Shown: positions 15,036-24,335 of the stretch, in pieces
How the letters are laid out: every line of letters begins with the position of its first letter
Numbering within the stretch: position 1 is the first letter of the stretch
IMG/VR virus record: IMGVR_UViG_3300020129_000325
Location: 1-33,758 of that record
Length of the DNA stretch: 33,758 nt
Reading direction: 5' to 3' (one strand)
DNA from: a virus
Notes under the pieces: model-generated
Seen by the model: only the letters and a program-made list of their open reading frames with translations
What the model was told of the DNA's origin: nothing
Database searches by the model: none
Position numbers and translations under genes: made by a program

Positions 15036-16936
15036 TGGGAGCGTCCTTCGTCATTCCGAGTATTTTTACCGCTGTCGATAAATTCAGTGCTCCTGTTAAG
15101 GGTATGGGCAATGCTGTTCAGGGTTTTGTTTCCAGATCTGAAAGAGCATTAGGCCGAGCCAATGTAGCATTCTCAAAGTTAATGGCACCAGTTACCGGAC
15201 TCAATAAGCTTTTAATGGGCCTTGGTTATTATGTTGGACTATTTACACTCGTTAGAATAGTCAAAAACGCTATTGACATATTTGCCGACTTCCAACAGGC
15301 TAATGCCGATCTCGCGGTTGTTATGGGTGTATCGGTTCAAAAGAATAGAATTCTGGCTATGGAGGCCAGAAGAATAGGATTGAACTATGGCGTTGCTGCT
15401 ACTGAGGTTGTAAAGATGCAGCACGCTCTGGCCACTCTTGGATTTGAGCAAAGTGACATTATGAAAATGGGCAAACCATTAATCACAGGAGCCTCGGCAC
15501 TTGAAGGAGCGGACCCAGAAAGATTGGCCGGAACTATTGGGGCCGTAATAAATGCTTTTGAAAATTTGAAGGCTGGAGATACTCAGCACATTCTTGATGT
15601 CTTGGCATTATCCGCAAATAGAACAGCTTTGAATTTTGAAAAACTTGCCACTACTCTTCCAATTGTTTCTGGGCCGGCCAATGCTGTGAATATTTCTTTT
15701 GAGGAAACGGTGGCGTTACTTGGTGTTCTTTCAAATGCTGGCGTGCACGTTGCTACCTCTGCTACATCATTGAAAAATATTTTTATTGATAGTGCAAAAA
15801 AAGGACATACATATTCTCAGGTTTTAGAAAATATTGCCAAGAATTCTGATAAATTAACTGCCGCAAACAAAAAGTTTGGTAAAAGAAGTGTTGTGTCAGC
15901 TTTAGCAATAATTCAAAAAATGCATGATGCTAGGGATGGCGCGGCGGCATTAACAAAGGAATTTAAGAACGTTCAAACTGGATTAACTGATATTATTGCT
16001 GCTGAAAGATTGAATACATTTCGTGGAGCTCAACACCTATTGAATGCCGCATACAAAGAATTTATTCTAAGTATTGAAGATGGAAATGGGCCGCTTGCAC
16101 AATCATTGACACGTATCCTAAAGATAGCATCTGCTGTTTTATTATTAGCAACTGATTCAGATCAGGCAAGAGAGGCCATCGCTAAAATGGATTCAGGGAT
16201 TATTGCGACAGCGAGAAAATGGTTGTTTTGGCTGAAGGTTCTTAAATGGGTGGCGGCTGCAATTATTTTAGTAAAAGCAGCATTAATAGTATGGTCCACA
16301 GGAGTCACAATAATGACTGCTGGAATTTGGTTAGCCACAACCGCAATGAAGGCATTCAGTTGGGCTATATTTTTAGTTAATTACGCGATGCTGGCGAATC
16401 CTATTGGTTTGATCATAGCGGCTGTAGTTCTTATCATTGGAGTAATAACCGCTGCAATTGTTAAGTTCAATGAATGGGGGGCTGCTGTTCTTTTATTATT
16501 ATTTCCACTTGGACTTATTCCATTAGTGATAATGACGATAATTAATCATTGGGATAGAATGGTGAATGCTTTTAAGAATGTAGGAATCATAGCCGGATTA
16601 AAAGCAATTGGCAATACAATTCTGGATGTGATACTTTATCCATTACAGCAAATTGTAGGATTGATTGGTAAAATAACAGGAGCCAATTGGGCCATTGATG
16701 CTGCAAAAGGAATTGAAAATTTTAGAGAAAAATTAGCTTCTTATGAACAAGGTGATGCGACTAAGGTAACGCCAACTATAAATCCAAAGGCTACTGAGCA
16801 AGAGTCAAGAAACAGCAATACTTTTAATGGTAGGATGTGGCTTGATATTAATGATCCTGGAGGCCACGTTAAGAACGTTGGAAGCGATTCTACATTTATG
16901 ATGCCTCGCGTGACCACAACTAATTCATTTCAATAA
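15035..16936 (+). CDS. Tail tape measure protein, TP901-type core
   Basis: A 633-residue protein. Residues about 70-330 read as the TP901-type tape measure core (DFQQANADLAVVMG, ATEVVKMQHALATLG, AVNISFEETVALLGVLSNAG). Residues about 395-505 are strongly hydrophobic, which is usual for the part that may enter the host inner membrane at DNA injection. At roughly 1.5 Angstrom per residue the tail would be near 95 nm, by general knowledge of tape measures. It follows the chaperone pair directly and overlaps the next gene by one base. Confidence 0.9.
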   Translation: MGASFVIPSIFTAVDKFSAPVKGMGNAVQGFVSRSERALGRANVAFSKLMAPVTGLNKLLMGLGYYVGLFTLVRIVKNAIDIFADFQQANADLAVVMGVSVQKNRILAMEARRIGLNYGVAATEVVKMQHALATLGFEQSDIMKMGKPLITGASALEGADPERLAGTIGAVINAFENLKAGDTQHILDVLALSANRTALNFEKLATTLPIVSGPANAVNISFEETVALLGVLSNAGVHVATSATSLKNIFIDSAKKGHTYSQVLENIAKNSDKLTAANKKFGKRSVVSALAIIQKMHDARDGAAALTKEFKNVQTGLTDIIAAERLNTFRGAQHLLNAAYKEFILSIEDGNGPLAQSLTRILKIASAVLLLATDSDQAREAIAKMDSGIIATARKWLFWLKVLKWVAAAIILVKAALIVWSTGVTIMTAGIWLATTAMKAFSWAIFLVNYAMLANPIGLIIAAVVLIIGVITAAIVKFNEWGAAVLLLLFPLGLIPLVIMTIINHWDRMVNAFKNVGIIAGLKAIGNTILDVILYPLQQIVGLIGKITGANWAIDAAKGIENFREKLASYEQGDATKVTPTINPKATEQESRNSNTFNGRMWLDINDPGGHVKNVGSDSTFMMPRVTTTNSFQ

Positions 16937-17469
16937 TGGACTTAGAACTTGTTGAAACGGGAGATGGTGGAGATGTGATAAAGAACTCAAAAGATTTATC
17001 AGTAATTTATGGTTTTGAGAATTTTGTTTATTTGGCCATGTTCGGAGGGAACATTGAGGCATCAACCCCAACATCCAGAATAGCAAGTGAACAGGCTTTT
17101 GATTTTTGGGCGAATAATTTATTGATGGCTGGTGATGATAGTATTCAATTTAATTCTCAAACAGAAAGAATTTTAAAGTCAGTTCCTCTTACCAGCTCAT
17201 CCAGGTCTTTAATACAACAGGCAGTTGAGAAAGATTTGGCTTTTATGAAGGATTTTGCAATAGTGACCATTATTGTGCAGATCATAGCAACGGACAAATT
17301 GCTTATTGCGTGCAGAATATTGCAGCCTGACAATTTACAAACTCAGGATTTTATTTTTATTTGGGATGCAACCAGACAAGAGTTAATTGACCGTGAAATA
17401 ATCAGTACAAGCAGACAGAATATTACTATAAGATACTTCGATTTTTCTTTTGATTTTTCATTTGAATGA
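16936..17469 (+). CDS. Baseplate protein, Mu gp46-like
   Basis: A 177-residue protein with the layout of gp46-type baseplate wedge proteins: an acidic start (LVETGDGGDVIK), YLAMFGGN, a WANN motif near 54-57 and a helix ending in LAFMKDFAI. It lies directly before the J-like gp47 homologue, as in Mu. The last twelve residues, IRYFDFSFDFSFE, nearly repeat the end of the unrelated protein at 29685. Its stop overlaps the next start by 4 bases. Confidence 0.75.
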   Translation: MDLELVETGDGGDVIKNSKDLSVIYGFENFVYLAMFGGNIEASTPTSRIASEQAFDFWANNLLMAGDDSIQFNSQTERILKSVPLTSSSRSLIQQAVEKDLAFMKDFAIVTIIVQIIATDKLLIACRILQPDNLQTQDFIFIWDATRQELIDREIISTSRQNITIRYFDFSFDFSFE

Positions 17470-18647
17470 CAACTATACCAACCATATCGCAGCTTTATAC
17501 GGATGTGAAATCTGATCTGGAGACAGCTTACGGATCATCTATACCTTTGTTTGGCAAAAACTTTTTGAGGGCACTTGCTATTGTCCAGGCAGGAAAGCTT
17601 AAGATTTATTATTTAGCCATAGCCAATCTTCAAAAAAACATCTTTATTGATACGGCTGACCCAGAAGCATTAGGAGGAACGCTTGAAAGATTCGGAAGGA
17701 TAAAACTTGGTAGAAATCCATTCCCTGCTACTTCTGCTAAATATCAAATTCAGATTACTGGACAAGTTGGTTCGGTGATAAAATCAAGTCAGACATTTAA
17801 AAGTAATGATGATGCCCTAAATCCAGGAGTTTTATTTGTATTGGATGTCACTTACACATTAATTGCTAATCCAGATACAATAACGGTTCGCGCATTAACG
17901 CCAGGCATTGGGAGCAAGCTTTTGGTAGCCGATGGATTGACAGTAACTTCACCTATCGCAAATGTCAATTCGGATGCGACAGTGCTATCTGAAGTAGTTG
18001 AGCCATTAGCGGCTGAGGGAATTGAAGATTACAGATCCAAGGCTTTAGATGCCTATAGACTGGAGCCACAAGGCGGGGCCGCATCTGATTATAGATTATG
18101 GGCTGCTGATGCTCAGGGTGTACGTCAAAGCTATCCTTATGCGAAATCAGGAGCAGCCAATGAAATAAATCTTTATGTAGAAGCGAATATTGCTGACTCT
18201 ACGGATGGCAAAGGAACTCCTTCTGCATTTATTCTTACGGCCGTTGAAGCAGTAGTTGAGCTGGATCCGGATACAACAAAGCCGCTAAGTGAAAGAGGTA
18301 GAAGGCCATTGGCTGTTTTCCAAGTGCATTATTTAGCGATCACACCAAGAAACATTGATATTCAAATAACTTCATTTACCGGTATTACAACCGATATCCA
18401 GACTTTGATTTTTGATGCTACAAAAGCAGCCTTAGCGAATGTAAGGCCATTTGTAGCTGGAGCTGATATTTTGGCAAATAGGAATGATGTATTTAGTGTC
18501 AATCAGATTATTTCTATAATTCTGAATGTAAGGCCAGGAAGTGTTTTCGGGGCAATTCAATTGACAGTTGGCGGGGTTGGCGTTACGCCTTCATATCAAT
18601 TTTTGAACGGGGATATACCTTTTCTGAATACAATTACTTACGTGTAG
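17466..18647 (+). CDS. Baseplate J-like protein, Mu gp47-like
   Basis: A 393-residue wedge protein of the P2 gpJ/Mu gp47 family. Diagnostic features are DPEALGGTLERFGRIKL (about 63-79), a central beta domain, the segment EGIEDYRSKALDAYRLEPQGG (split near 185-205) and the later SYPYAKSGAANEINLYV. It would join the hub to the fibre-bearing rim of the baseplate. Placed between gp46- and gp48-like genes, exactly as in Mu. Confidence 0.87.
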   Translation: MTTIPTISQLYTDVKSDLETAYGSSIPLFGKNFLRALAIVQAGKLKIYYLAIANLQKNIFIDTADPEALGGTLERFGRIKLGRNPFPATSAKYQIQITGQVGSVIKSSQTFKSNDDALNPGVLFVLDVTYTLIANPDTITVRALTPGIGSKLLVADGLTVTSPIANVNSDATVLSEVVEPLAAEGIEDYRSKALDAYRLEPQGGAASDYRLWAADAQGVRQSYPYAKSGAANEINLYVEANIADSTDGKGTPSAFILTAVEAVVELDPDTTKPLSERGRRPLAVFQVHYLAITPRNIDIQITSFTGITTDIQTLIFDATKAALANVRPFVAGADILANRNDVFSVNQIISIILNVRPGSVFGAIQLTVGGVGVTPSYQFLNGDIPFLNTITYV

Positions 18648-18650
18648 AAT

Positions 18651-19364
18651 ATGGCTGTAATTGACAGGATAAATAAACTCACAGGACAATTATTTCCAAC
18701 AGGCAGGGCTTTCTGGAAAAGATTTGGAAGTGAGTTTGATAAGATGACAAGTGGGCTTAACGCCAGCGAGGTAAGGGCATATAATGATGCTGTTTCGATT
18801 AAGGATAGTGCATTACCGGATAATAGTAACTTTTCAGCCGATGATGCCAGCGCATGGGAAACCAGATTAGGATTAATTACTAATCCATTGGTCGCATTAG
18901 TTGACCGCAAATTGGCTATTCAGCGTAAAATGAATCATCCCGGAACGATCCGGGCACGGCAGAATTATCGTTATCTTCAAGAACAATTACAAGCAGCAGG
19001 ATTTGATGTTTTTGTTTATGAGAATAGATTTCCTGATGGGTTTGGGGGGTATGTTACAAAGACACCAATAGTATTTTCATTATTGCCATTCCCATCGACT
19101 CCAACTGAGCATGGTGATTTTGAACATGGTGATGCGCAACATGGAAATTTATTTTATGGGGATAAAATAGTGAACTCTATTGAAATTAATGGAGATAGGT
19201 TTTTTGATTTAGGAGCAAATTTGCGTAGTACTTTTTTTATTGGAGGAAGCACTCCGGGATCATGGGCAATAGTTGATGTAAATAGGGAACTAGAATTCAG
19301 GCAATTGGTTTTGAAGATAAAACCAGTTCAAACAATAACGTTTTTGTTGATTAACTTTTATTAA
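18651..19364 (+). CDS. Tail protein, Mu gp48/P2 gpI-like
   Basis: A 237-residue protein with the family start (LTGQLFPTGRAFW) and the segment ASAWETRLGL near 65-74 followed by RKLAIQRKM. P2 gpI-type proteins close the baseplate wedge and help attach fibres. Residues about 150-168 hold a short repeat, EHGD-FEHGD-AQHGN-LFYGD, that could form a beta turn stack or bind metal. The next gene encodes a fibre-like protein, the usual neighbour. Confidence 0.8.
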   Translation: MAVIDRINKLTGQLFPTGRAFWKRFGSEFDKMTSGLNASEVRAYNDAVSIKDSALPDNSNFSADDASAWETRLGLITNPLVALVDRKLAIQRKMNHPGTIRARQNYRYLQEQLQAAGFDVFVYENRFPDGFGGYVTKTPIVFSLLPFPSTPTEHGDFEHGDAQHGNLFYGDKIVNSIEINGDRFFDLGANLRSTFFIGGSTPGSWAIVDVNRELEFRQLVLKIKPVQTITFLLINFY

Positions 19365-19371
19365 ATTTTTT

Positions 19372-20154
19372 ATGGCTATAAGACTTCAGAGTAAACCAAA
19401 TGTAACGTCACCAGGAGCGCCATATCCTTATGGTGATATAAAAGATAATCCTGGAGATGGCAGCGGAACTCCTGTAAACAGATTGGTTTATGGAGATTTC
19501 CATCAATTCTTTGCAAAGCTTTTGGCTGACGCTGGGATTACTGGAAATGATTTACCAGAAAACACCACTAATACATTTCAGTACATACTCGCTTTAAATG
19601 CTATTATTGCGACTGCTGTTGGGACAGAAACGGCTGCAAGGGTATCGGCTGTATCTGCAGAGCAATCGGCCAGAATTTCGGCTGATAGTGCCCTTAGTTC
19701 TGGAAAGGTTGATAGGGCTGGTGACACAATTACCGGAAGCTTAATTGTAAATGTAGACGTAACTACAGGTAATAGATTAATAGTAACTGCAGCGGCTATT
19801 TTAAATAGTGGATTTAGATTTTCAGTCGGAGGAACAAATTATTTTAAAAAAACTGTCCAGATTGGAGATTGGGTTATGCTTGGTGGTAGTTCTAAATTAG
19901 TCGCTCATGGATTAGGAGCTGATTTTATAAACATACGAGAAGTTAGTGTTATGATTATTAGGGATGATTCAGCTTTTATTTTTAAACTAGAAGCTTTTGA
20001 TAACACAGCCTTAGCAATTGTAGCTGGTGTTCTGCAGATAGATAGTACAAATATAACTTTGATAAATAAGGCTGGTGTACTTCCGTTTGATTCAACTAAT
20101 TTTGATGCGACATCATTTAATCGTGGATTTGTTACAATAACTTATGAGGGTTAA
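19372..20154 (+). CDS. Tail fibre-like protein
   Basis: A 260-residue protein. An N-terminal segment (about 1-70) with GDIKDNPGDGSGTPVNRLVYGDFHQFF likely anchors to the baseplate. Residues about 80-115 are an Ala/Ser/Arg-rich coiled-coil-like stretch (TAARVSAVSAEQSARIS), then KVDRAGDTITGSL, a phrase common in fibre shafts. The C-terminal half is beta-rich. Gene position right after the gp48-like gene fits. Which surface it binds cannot be told. It ends 2 bases from the stop of the convergent lipoprotein gene. Confidence 0.7.
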   Translation: MAIRLQSKPNVTSPGAPYPYGDIKDNPGDGSGTPVNRLVYGDFHQFFAKLLADAGITGNDLPENTTNTFQYILALNAIIATAVGTETAARVSAVSAEQSARISADSALSSGKVDRAGDTITGSLIVNVDVTTGNRLIVTAAAILNSGFRFSVGGTNYFKKTVQIGDWVMLGGSSKLVAHGLGADFINIREVSVMIIRDDSAFIFKLEAFDNTALAIVAGVLQIDSTNITLINKAGVLPFDSTNFDATSFNRGFVTITYEG

Positions 20155-20156
20155 TT

Positions 20157-20615
20157 TTATTTAAATAGTTCATCAATAAGTATTTTTCTTTTATTTGGAT
20201 CAGTCTGATAGTCATACATATATTGACCATCTGGTACCATTATAGAATATGTATTGTATGGCGCATGTGCTCTATGTAATAAAAAGTGCCCCATTTCGTG
20301 AAAGACTATGAATTCAACATTTAAACTATCAAAATGATCTTTCATTGATAGAGTTTCGAGGGTAAATCGTTTATCAATTTTTATCTCACTTAATTCATAT
20401 ACCGTAAGTCCATAAATACCGGTATAAAATGTATTTAAATCATCCGTTAGCACCATAGTCATATCCTTATTAACATCTTTATTTCTTTTTGCGCCCTCCG
20501 CAAAAAATCGATTCGCAAAAATTTTAAGGTGTGGGTCAATATAAAAATGCCTTGAGTCTGTAAAGTCGCTACAAGAGAACAGTGTTATTAATAGTAAAAA
20601 AAATGTATTTTTCAT
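20157..20615 (-). CDS. Metzincin-like metalloprotease lipoprotein
   Basis: The ATG at 20615 gives 152 residues with a lipoprotein signal (MKNTFFLLLITLFSC, Cys15). HEMGH at 106-110 is the zincin site, with further histidines at 114 and 117 and SIM at 124-126 that looks like a metzincin Met-turn. The spacing differs by one from the classical HExxHxxGxxH. Similar small zincins occur in Bacteroidota genomes. It lies on the opposite strand inside the late tail region and has its own promoter-like TACCTTTG, as expected for an accessory (moron) gene expressed outside the late programme. It may alter the host envelope. Confidence 0.75.
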   Translation of the reverse strand: MKNTFFLLLITLFSCSDFTDSRHFYIDPHLKIFANRFFAEGAKRNKDVNKDMTMVLTDDLNTFYTGIYGLTVYELSEIKIDKRFTLETLSMKDHFDSLNVEFIVFHEMGHFLLHRAHAPYNTYSIMVPDGQYMYDYQTDPNKRKILIDELFK

Positions 20616-20639
20616 TTTAATTTGTTGTTTGATGATGAC

Positions 20640-20647
20640 CAAAGGTA
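20640..20647 (-). promoter_or_regulatory. -7 promoter element for the metzincin gene
   Basis: On the minus strand TACCTTTG reads 20647 to 20640, an exact TAnnTTTG match, 24 bases before the ATG at 20615. No clear -33 TTG is present at the usual distance, so strength is uncertain. Confidence 0.5.
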
Positions 20648-20657
20648 ATATTAATTC

Positions 20658-20674
20658 TTTAAAAACATAATACT
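20658..20674 (+). promoter_or_regulatory. 17-base motif shared with 3565-3581
   Basis: TTTAAAAAC, then A, then TAATACT, sixteen of seventeen bases equal to 3565-3581. It abuts the TTG start at 20675 and lies in the 59-base divergent gap between the metzincin gene and the second baseplate unit, which needs its own promoter. If it is a promoter, the transcript would be nearly leaderless or start farther in. Confidence 0.35.
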
Positions 20675-21412
20675 TTGCAATTAAACATAAACACTAACGC
20701 AGTTGTAAAGCACACAGTAACCCTTGAAAAGCTAAGAAAATCAGCTTTACCTAATGCTATTCGCGGAACTTTGAACGATGCGGCTTTTGATGTGAAGCAG
20801 AAAACCATGCCAGTTCAGGCTAAGGCTAAATTCATTAATCGATCTCCAAACTTCTTTAAGGCAAATAGCCGAGTAGAAAAAGCTGTTGGATTTGATGTGA
20901 ATAGCATGAAATCAAAAATTGGTTTTATTGATACTGGATTAAGGGGAGACAATAACTTTTCGGTAAAAGACCTTGAACAGCAAGAACACTCAGGAACCAT
21001 AAAGGGAAAATCTTTTATTCCTTTGGATAGTGCTCGACAAGGATCATCGCACAATCAATTGGTTAAGCCTCCAAACCGATTAACCAAGATCAGTAATATT
21101 GTAATTGCAAATAAGCTGAATGCCTCATCAAAGAAACAGAAGTTTATAAAGGCCATTTACAAAGCTGGCATGGGTGGATATGTATTAGGAAGCAATATAA
21201 AAGGTGAAGATATTCTTTGGAGGGTTAATTCGATTGATCCCGAAGGAGTAAACAAATTTAGCCTGACACCACTTTATGACTTTAGGAAGGCAAGGTCAAT
21301 CCATGTGGATGAAACTGGATTTATGGAAACGGCTTCAATGGATAGTGCTCAAAAACTAAATAAATTCTATATTGCACAAGCAGAGTTTTGGATTAATAAG
21401 TACGCAAAATGA
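20675..21412 (+). CDS. Minor tail protein Z / virion morphogenesis-like protein
   Basis: A 245-residue protein starting at TTG; the first in-frame ATG is codon 45 or later and would remove a conserved-looking start (LNINTNAVVKHTVTLEKL). The segment ALPNAIRGTLNDAAFDVKQKT resembles GpZ-like minor tail proteins, followed by SPNFFKANSRVEKA. A basic middle and mixed C-terminus give no enzyme motif. Position ahead of the gp43-like gene fits a tail completion or connector role. Family call is tentative. Confidence 0.5.
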   Translation: MQLNINTNAVVKHTVTLEKLRKSALPNAIRGTLNDAAFDVKQKTMPVQAKAKFINRSPNFFKANSRVEKAVGFDVNSMKSKIGFIDTGLRGDNNFSVKDLEQQEHSGTIKGKSFIPLDSARQGSSHNQLVKPPNRLTKISNIVIANKLNASSKKQKFIKAIYKAGMGGYVLGSNIKGEDILWRVNSIDPEGVNKFSLTPLYDFRKARSIHVDETGFMETASMDSAQKLNKFYIAQAEFWINKYAK

Positions 21413-22710
21413 GTTGGGTAGATGCGGTTCAAAGTCAATTAATAATCAAAACTGGAGACGGAAAGCAATTTTCCCCTCTTTGGAAGAATAGTTGTGCAAA
21501 AGAAATAGAATACAATATTGCTCAATTCGATTTCCCTAAAATAGCAGGATCTCTTGTTAATCGAGGCACTCCAACGGCCAGAAAGTTTACAATGGAGATT
21601 TATTTTCAGGGAGAGAATAACCTTGATGATGCACTGGCTTTTGAGATATCAGCGAACGACCCAAGGCCATGGACTATTTCTCATCCAATTTACGGGAACA
21701 TCCTTGTACAACCAGTCGGATTAAAATTTGATTATTCTGGTTATAACATAACTGCTATTACCGGAACAATAATCGAAACACTTGGAAGTCCTGGACTCAA
21801 AATAACAGTTCTCCCGATTGACAAGATTAATGCTGATAAGGTTACGGTTGATGAAAAGTTTGCAGAATCATTCAATGCTGAGGAACAATTATTACAAGCA
21901 AGGAAGGTCACTGCTTCTGATCTGGCGGGAGTTAATATAAAACAGGTAACAACACTCACGGGAATAAATAAAGCTTTCTATGACCTTGGAATTAAGTCTG
22001 TGAAGCTTACTGAGGATGCAGGGACATATTTGAATTTATTCAATACCGCAAATGCTGCCGTAAGTCAATTAATCAATGCTCCGTTACAGGCCATTCAAGC
22101 GATTCAGGCACTTATTAATTTTCCGGGAATAATGGTTACATCCATTGTAACTAGACTTTCATTACTTCAGGCACAATTAACATCGTTGAAGAATCAACTG
22201 GATTTTACCAATCGTGGTGATAAAAAAATATATGAGGTTTTGGGTGGAGGCATTATTTCTTCAATGGCCCAAGGATCAGTAACTAGTTACGATGCAGTTG
22301 GGGATTTATTAAATAATGGAATTCTTCCAGATTATAAAACCAGAAAGGATGTAGTAACTGTAATTGATATGATTCAGCTTGCCCATAGTAATTATCTGGT
22401 TGATCTGGACAATAACCAGACAGACAATGGAGGGTTGGAAGATAGCTACATACCAGATGCCGACTCTATCAGTGGTTTAAATTCATTAATCAATTTCACT
22501 ATTTCAAATCTTTCATCGATAGCGCTTAATGCCAAGCAGGAGAGATCAGTAGTACTAAATGACGATTCAAATGTGATTTTGCTGGCGCATAGGTTTTATG
22601 GCCTTCAGGTGGATGATTCTACAATTCAGACGTTCATGGAAAATAACGATATTTTTCTGGATGAGATTTTGGGTATCAAAAAGGGCAGAACACTAATTTA
22701 TTACATCTAA
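21409..22710 (+). CDS. Mu gpN (gp43)-like tail/DNA circularisation family protein
   Basis: A 433-residue protein. The N-terminal about 120 residues carry the domain called DNA circularisation protein N-terminus, with ATGKEIEYN-like wording (AKEIEYNIAQFDFPKI), RKFTMEIYFQGENN and DPRPWTISHPIYG. In Mu this protein is a baseplate hub part despite the older name. A long helical middle (about 215-260) suggests a tail-side scaffold. It precedes the gpP-like hub gene by a one-base overlap. Confidence 0.78.
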   Translation: MSWVDAVQSQLIIKTGDGKQFSPLWKNSCAKEIEYNIAQFDFPKIAGSLVNRGTPTARKFTMEIYFQGENNLDDALAFEISANDPRPWTISHPIYGNILVQPVGLKFDYSGYNITAITGTIIETLGSPGLKITVLPIDKINADKVTVDEKFAESFNAEEQLLQARKVTASDLAGVNIKQVTTLTGINKAFYDLGIKSVKLTEDAGTYLNLFNTANAAVSQLINAPLQAIQAIQALINFPGIMVTSIVTRLSLLQAQLTSLKNQLDFTNRGDKKIYEVLGGGIISSMAQGSVTSYDAVGDLLNNGILPDYKTRKDVVTVIDMIQLAHSNYLVDLDNNQTDNGGLEDSYIPDADSISGLNSLINFTISNLSSIALNAKQERSVVLNDDSNVILLAHRFYGLQVDDSTIQTFMENNDIFLDEILGIKKGRTLIYYI

Positions 22711-23837
22711 TGGAATTAGTCATTTTTGATAGGATACGTAATCGCAAAGTTGATAAATTCAATTCCTTTCATATTAGCTTAAAGTACAATAGTTTCTCAA
22801 GTCCATTCTCTTTTGACTATTACTTTGATCCGGATGTTTTTGAATTGAAAGAGATGGCATGTGTTGGTCATTACCATATTTGCAGACTATACCATAATGG
22901 CGAATTGATGCTTACTGGAATGATGCTCTCACAGGCTTTCAATCATTCTCCCATAAAACAATTGGTAGCCATTGGGGGTTATTCGATTTCAGGAATTTTA
23001 GAAGATTGCTCCATCCCGACAAATGCAGCCATTGATGCTGCTTTGGCAATCGGTAATTTGAAAATAAAGCCAGGTGAAATAAAGCCTTACTGCCCTCTTC
23101 AGTCAGATGGGCTTTCACTTCGTCAAATAGCAGAAAAGCTATTAGCGCCTTTTAAACTGAATATGATTGTAGACCCGGATGTAATCGGGATAATGGATGA
23201 AGTCTTTGAAGAATCAACGGCAGAGCCAAAGGATAGCATTAAAGCGTACCTAACAGAGTTAGCAACTCAAAAGAATATTATCATTACCCATGACGCAAAA
23301 GGGAATGTTGTTTTCACAAAAATAAAAACAGATTTAAAGCCAATTTATTACTTCAATGTGCCAAAGGGTGGATTGCCAGGAGTAGAAATTGGACTTCATT
23401 TTAACGGCCAGCATATGCATTCTCAGATCACAGTGGTAAAGCAAGCTGATGTGGACGATGAAAATGCAGGAGAAAGTACAGTAACCAATCCATACGTACC
23501 TTTCATCTTCAGGCCCAAGACCATTATTCAGACATCTGGAAATGATATTGACACAGAGTTGGCCGCAAAAAACGCTTTAGCTGATGAGCTCAGAAATCTA
23601 TCAGTAACAGTAAAATTGGATCGATGGATAATAAATGATAAGATTATCAGGCCAGGAAGCTTAATTTCGATTAAAGATCCTGAAAATTACATTTTCAATA
23701 AAACCGATTTTTTCATTGAATCAATAGATTTTACCGGAAACCAGCGCGAGGAGACTTGTACAATGCATTGTGTGTTGCCAGAGAGTTATAACGGAGCAAC
23801 GCCAAAATATATCTTTAAGGGTATAAATCTTCATTAA
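22710..23837 (+). CDS. Baseplate hub protein, Mu gpP (gp44)-like
   Basis: A 375-residue hub subunit of the gpD/gpP/gp27 type. Features: an N-terminal beta barrel, GYSISGILEDCSIP near 92-105, DGLSLRQIAEKLLAPF near 132-147, and a central KAYLTELATQKNIIITHDAKGN (split) typical of the family. It would sit between tube and spike. It follows the gp43-like gene by a one-base overlap and is followed directly by the gp45-like spike gene, as in Mu. Confidence 0.83.
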   Translation: MELVIFDRIRNRKVDKFNSFHISLKYNSFSSPFSFDYYFDPDVFELKEMACVGHYHICRLYHNGELMLTGMMLSQAFNHSPIKQLVAIGGYSISGILEDCSIPTNAAIDAALAIGNLKIKPGEIKPYCPLQSDGLSLRQIAEKLLAPFKLNMIVDPDVIGIMDEVFEESTAEPKDSIKAYLTELATQKNIIITHDAKGNVVFTKIKTDLKPIYYFNVPKGGLPGVEIGLHFNGQHMHSQITVVKQADVDDENAGESTVTNPYVPFIFRPKTIIQTSGNDIDTELAAKNALADELRNLSVTVKLDRWIINDKIIRPGSLISIKDPENYIFNKTDFFIESIDFTGNQREETCTMHCVLPESYNGATPKYIFKGINLH

Positions 23838-24335
23838 ATGAATATAACAAAAGTCATATCTACATCTTTCGATATTGTTAAGAGACGAATTACTAAAGTC
23901 TTGAAACACGGGAAGGATAATGTTGTGACGGGCTTAGAATGTGCCCCTTATGGCATAGACTCTAATCCAATTGCGGATATGAGAGCCATATATTCAATTA
24001 CAGAGGATACAGGAAGAAAAGTAATAATCGGATATATAAATATAAATCAATTGGCTGGTGTAGGGGAGACTAGGATCTACTCCACAGATAGCAATGGTGT
24101 ATTAAAGTCCTTTATTTGGCTTAAAAATGATGGTACATATCAGTTTGGTGGAACTGCCGACAATGCAGTTAGATATGCTCCATTAAATACAGGGCTTCAG
24201 CAATTGGTTACAGCTTTACAATCTGAGTTAGCATTAATTGCGGCTGGAATTGCGACTGGTGGCGGTTCTTACACACCAGGAACATTGAATTTGAATATCA
24301 CGGGGTCCAAGATTAATGAAATAAAAACTTTATGA
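23838..24335 (+). CDS. Baseplate spike protein, Mu gp45/gpV-like
   Basis: A 165-residue short spike-type protein. An OB-fold-like middle ends in IWLKNDGTYQFGG, followed by TADNAVRYAPLNTGLQ and a helix, the arrangement of gp45-type membrane-piercing proteins, where the beta-helical tip follows. Here the tip portion is short. Starts at the base after the hub stop. The ATGA overlap at 24332 leads to a 32-residue peptide. Confidence 0.75.
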   Translation: MNITKVISTSFDIVKRRITKVLKHGKDNVVTGLECAPYGIDSNPIADMRAIYSITEDTGRKVIIGYININQLAGVGETRIYSTDSNGVLKSFIWLKNDGTYQFGGTADNAVRYAPLNTGLQQLVTALQSELALIAAGIATGGGSYTPGTLNLNITGSKINEIKTL

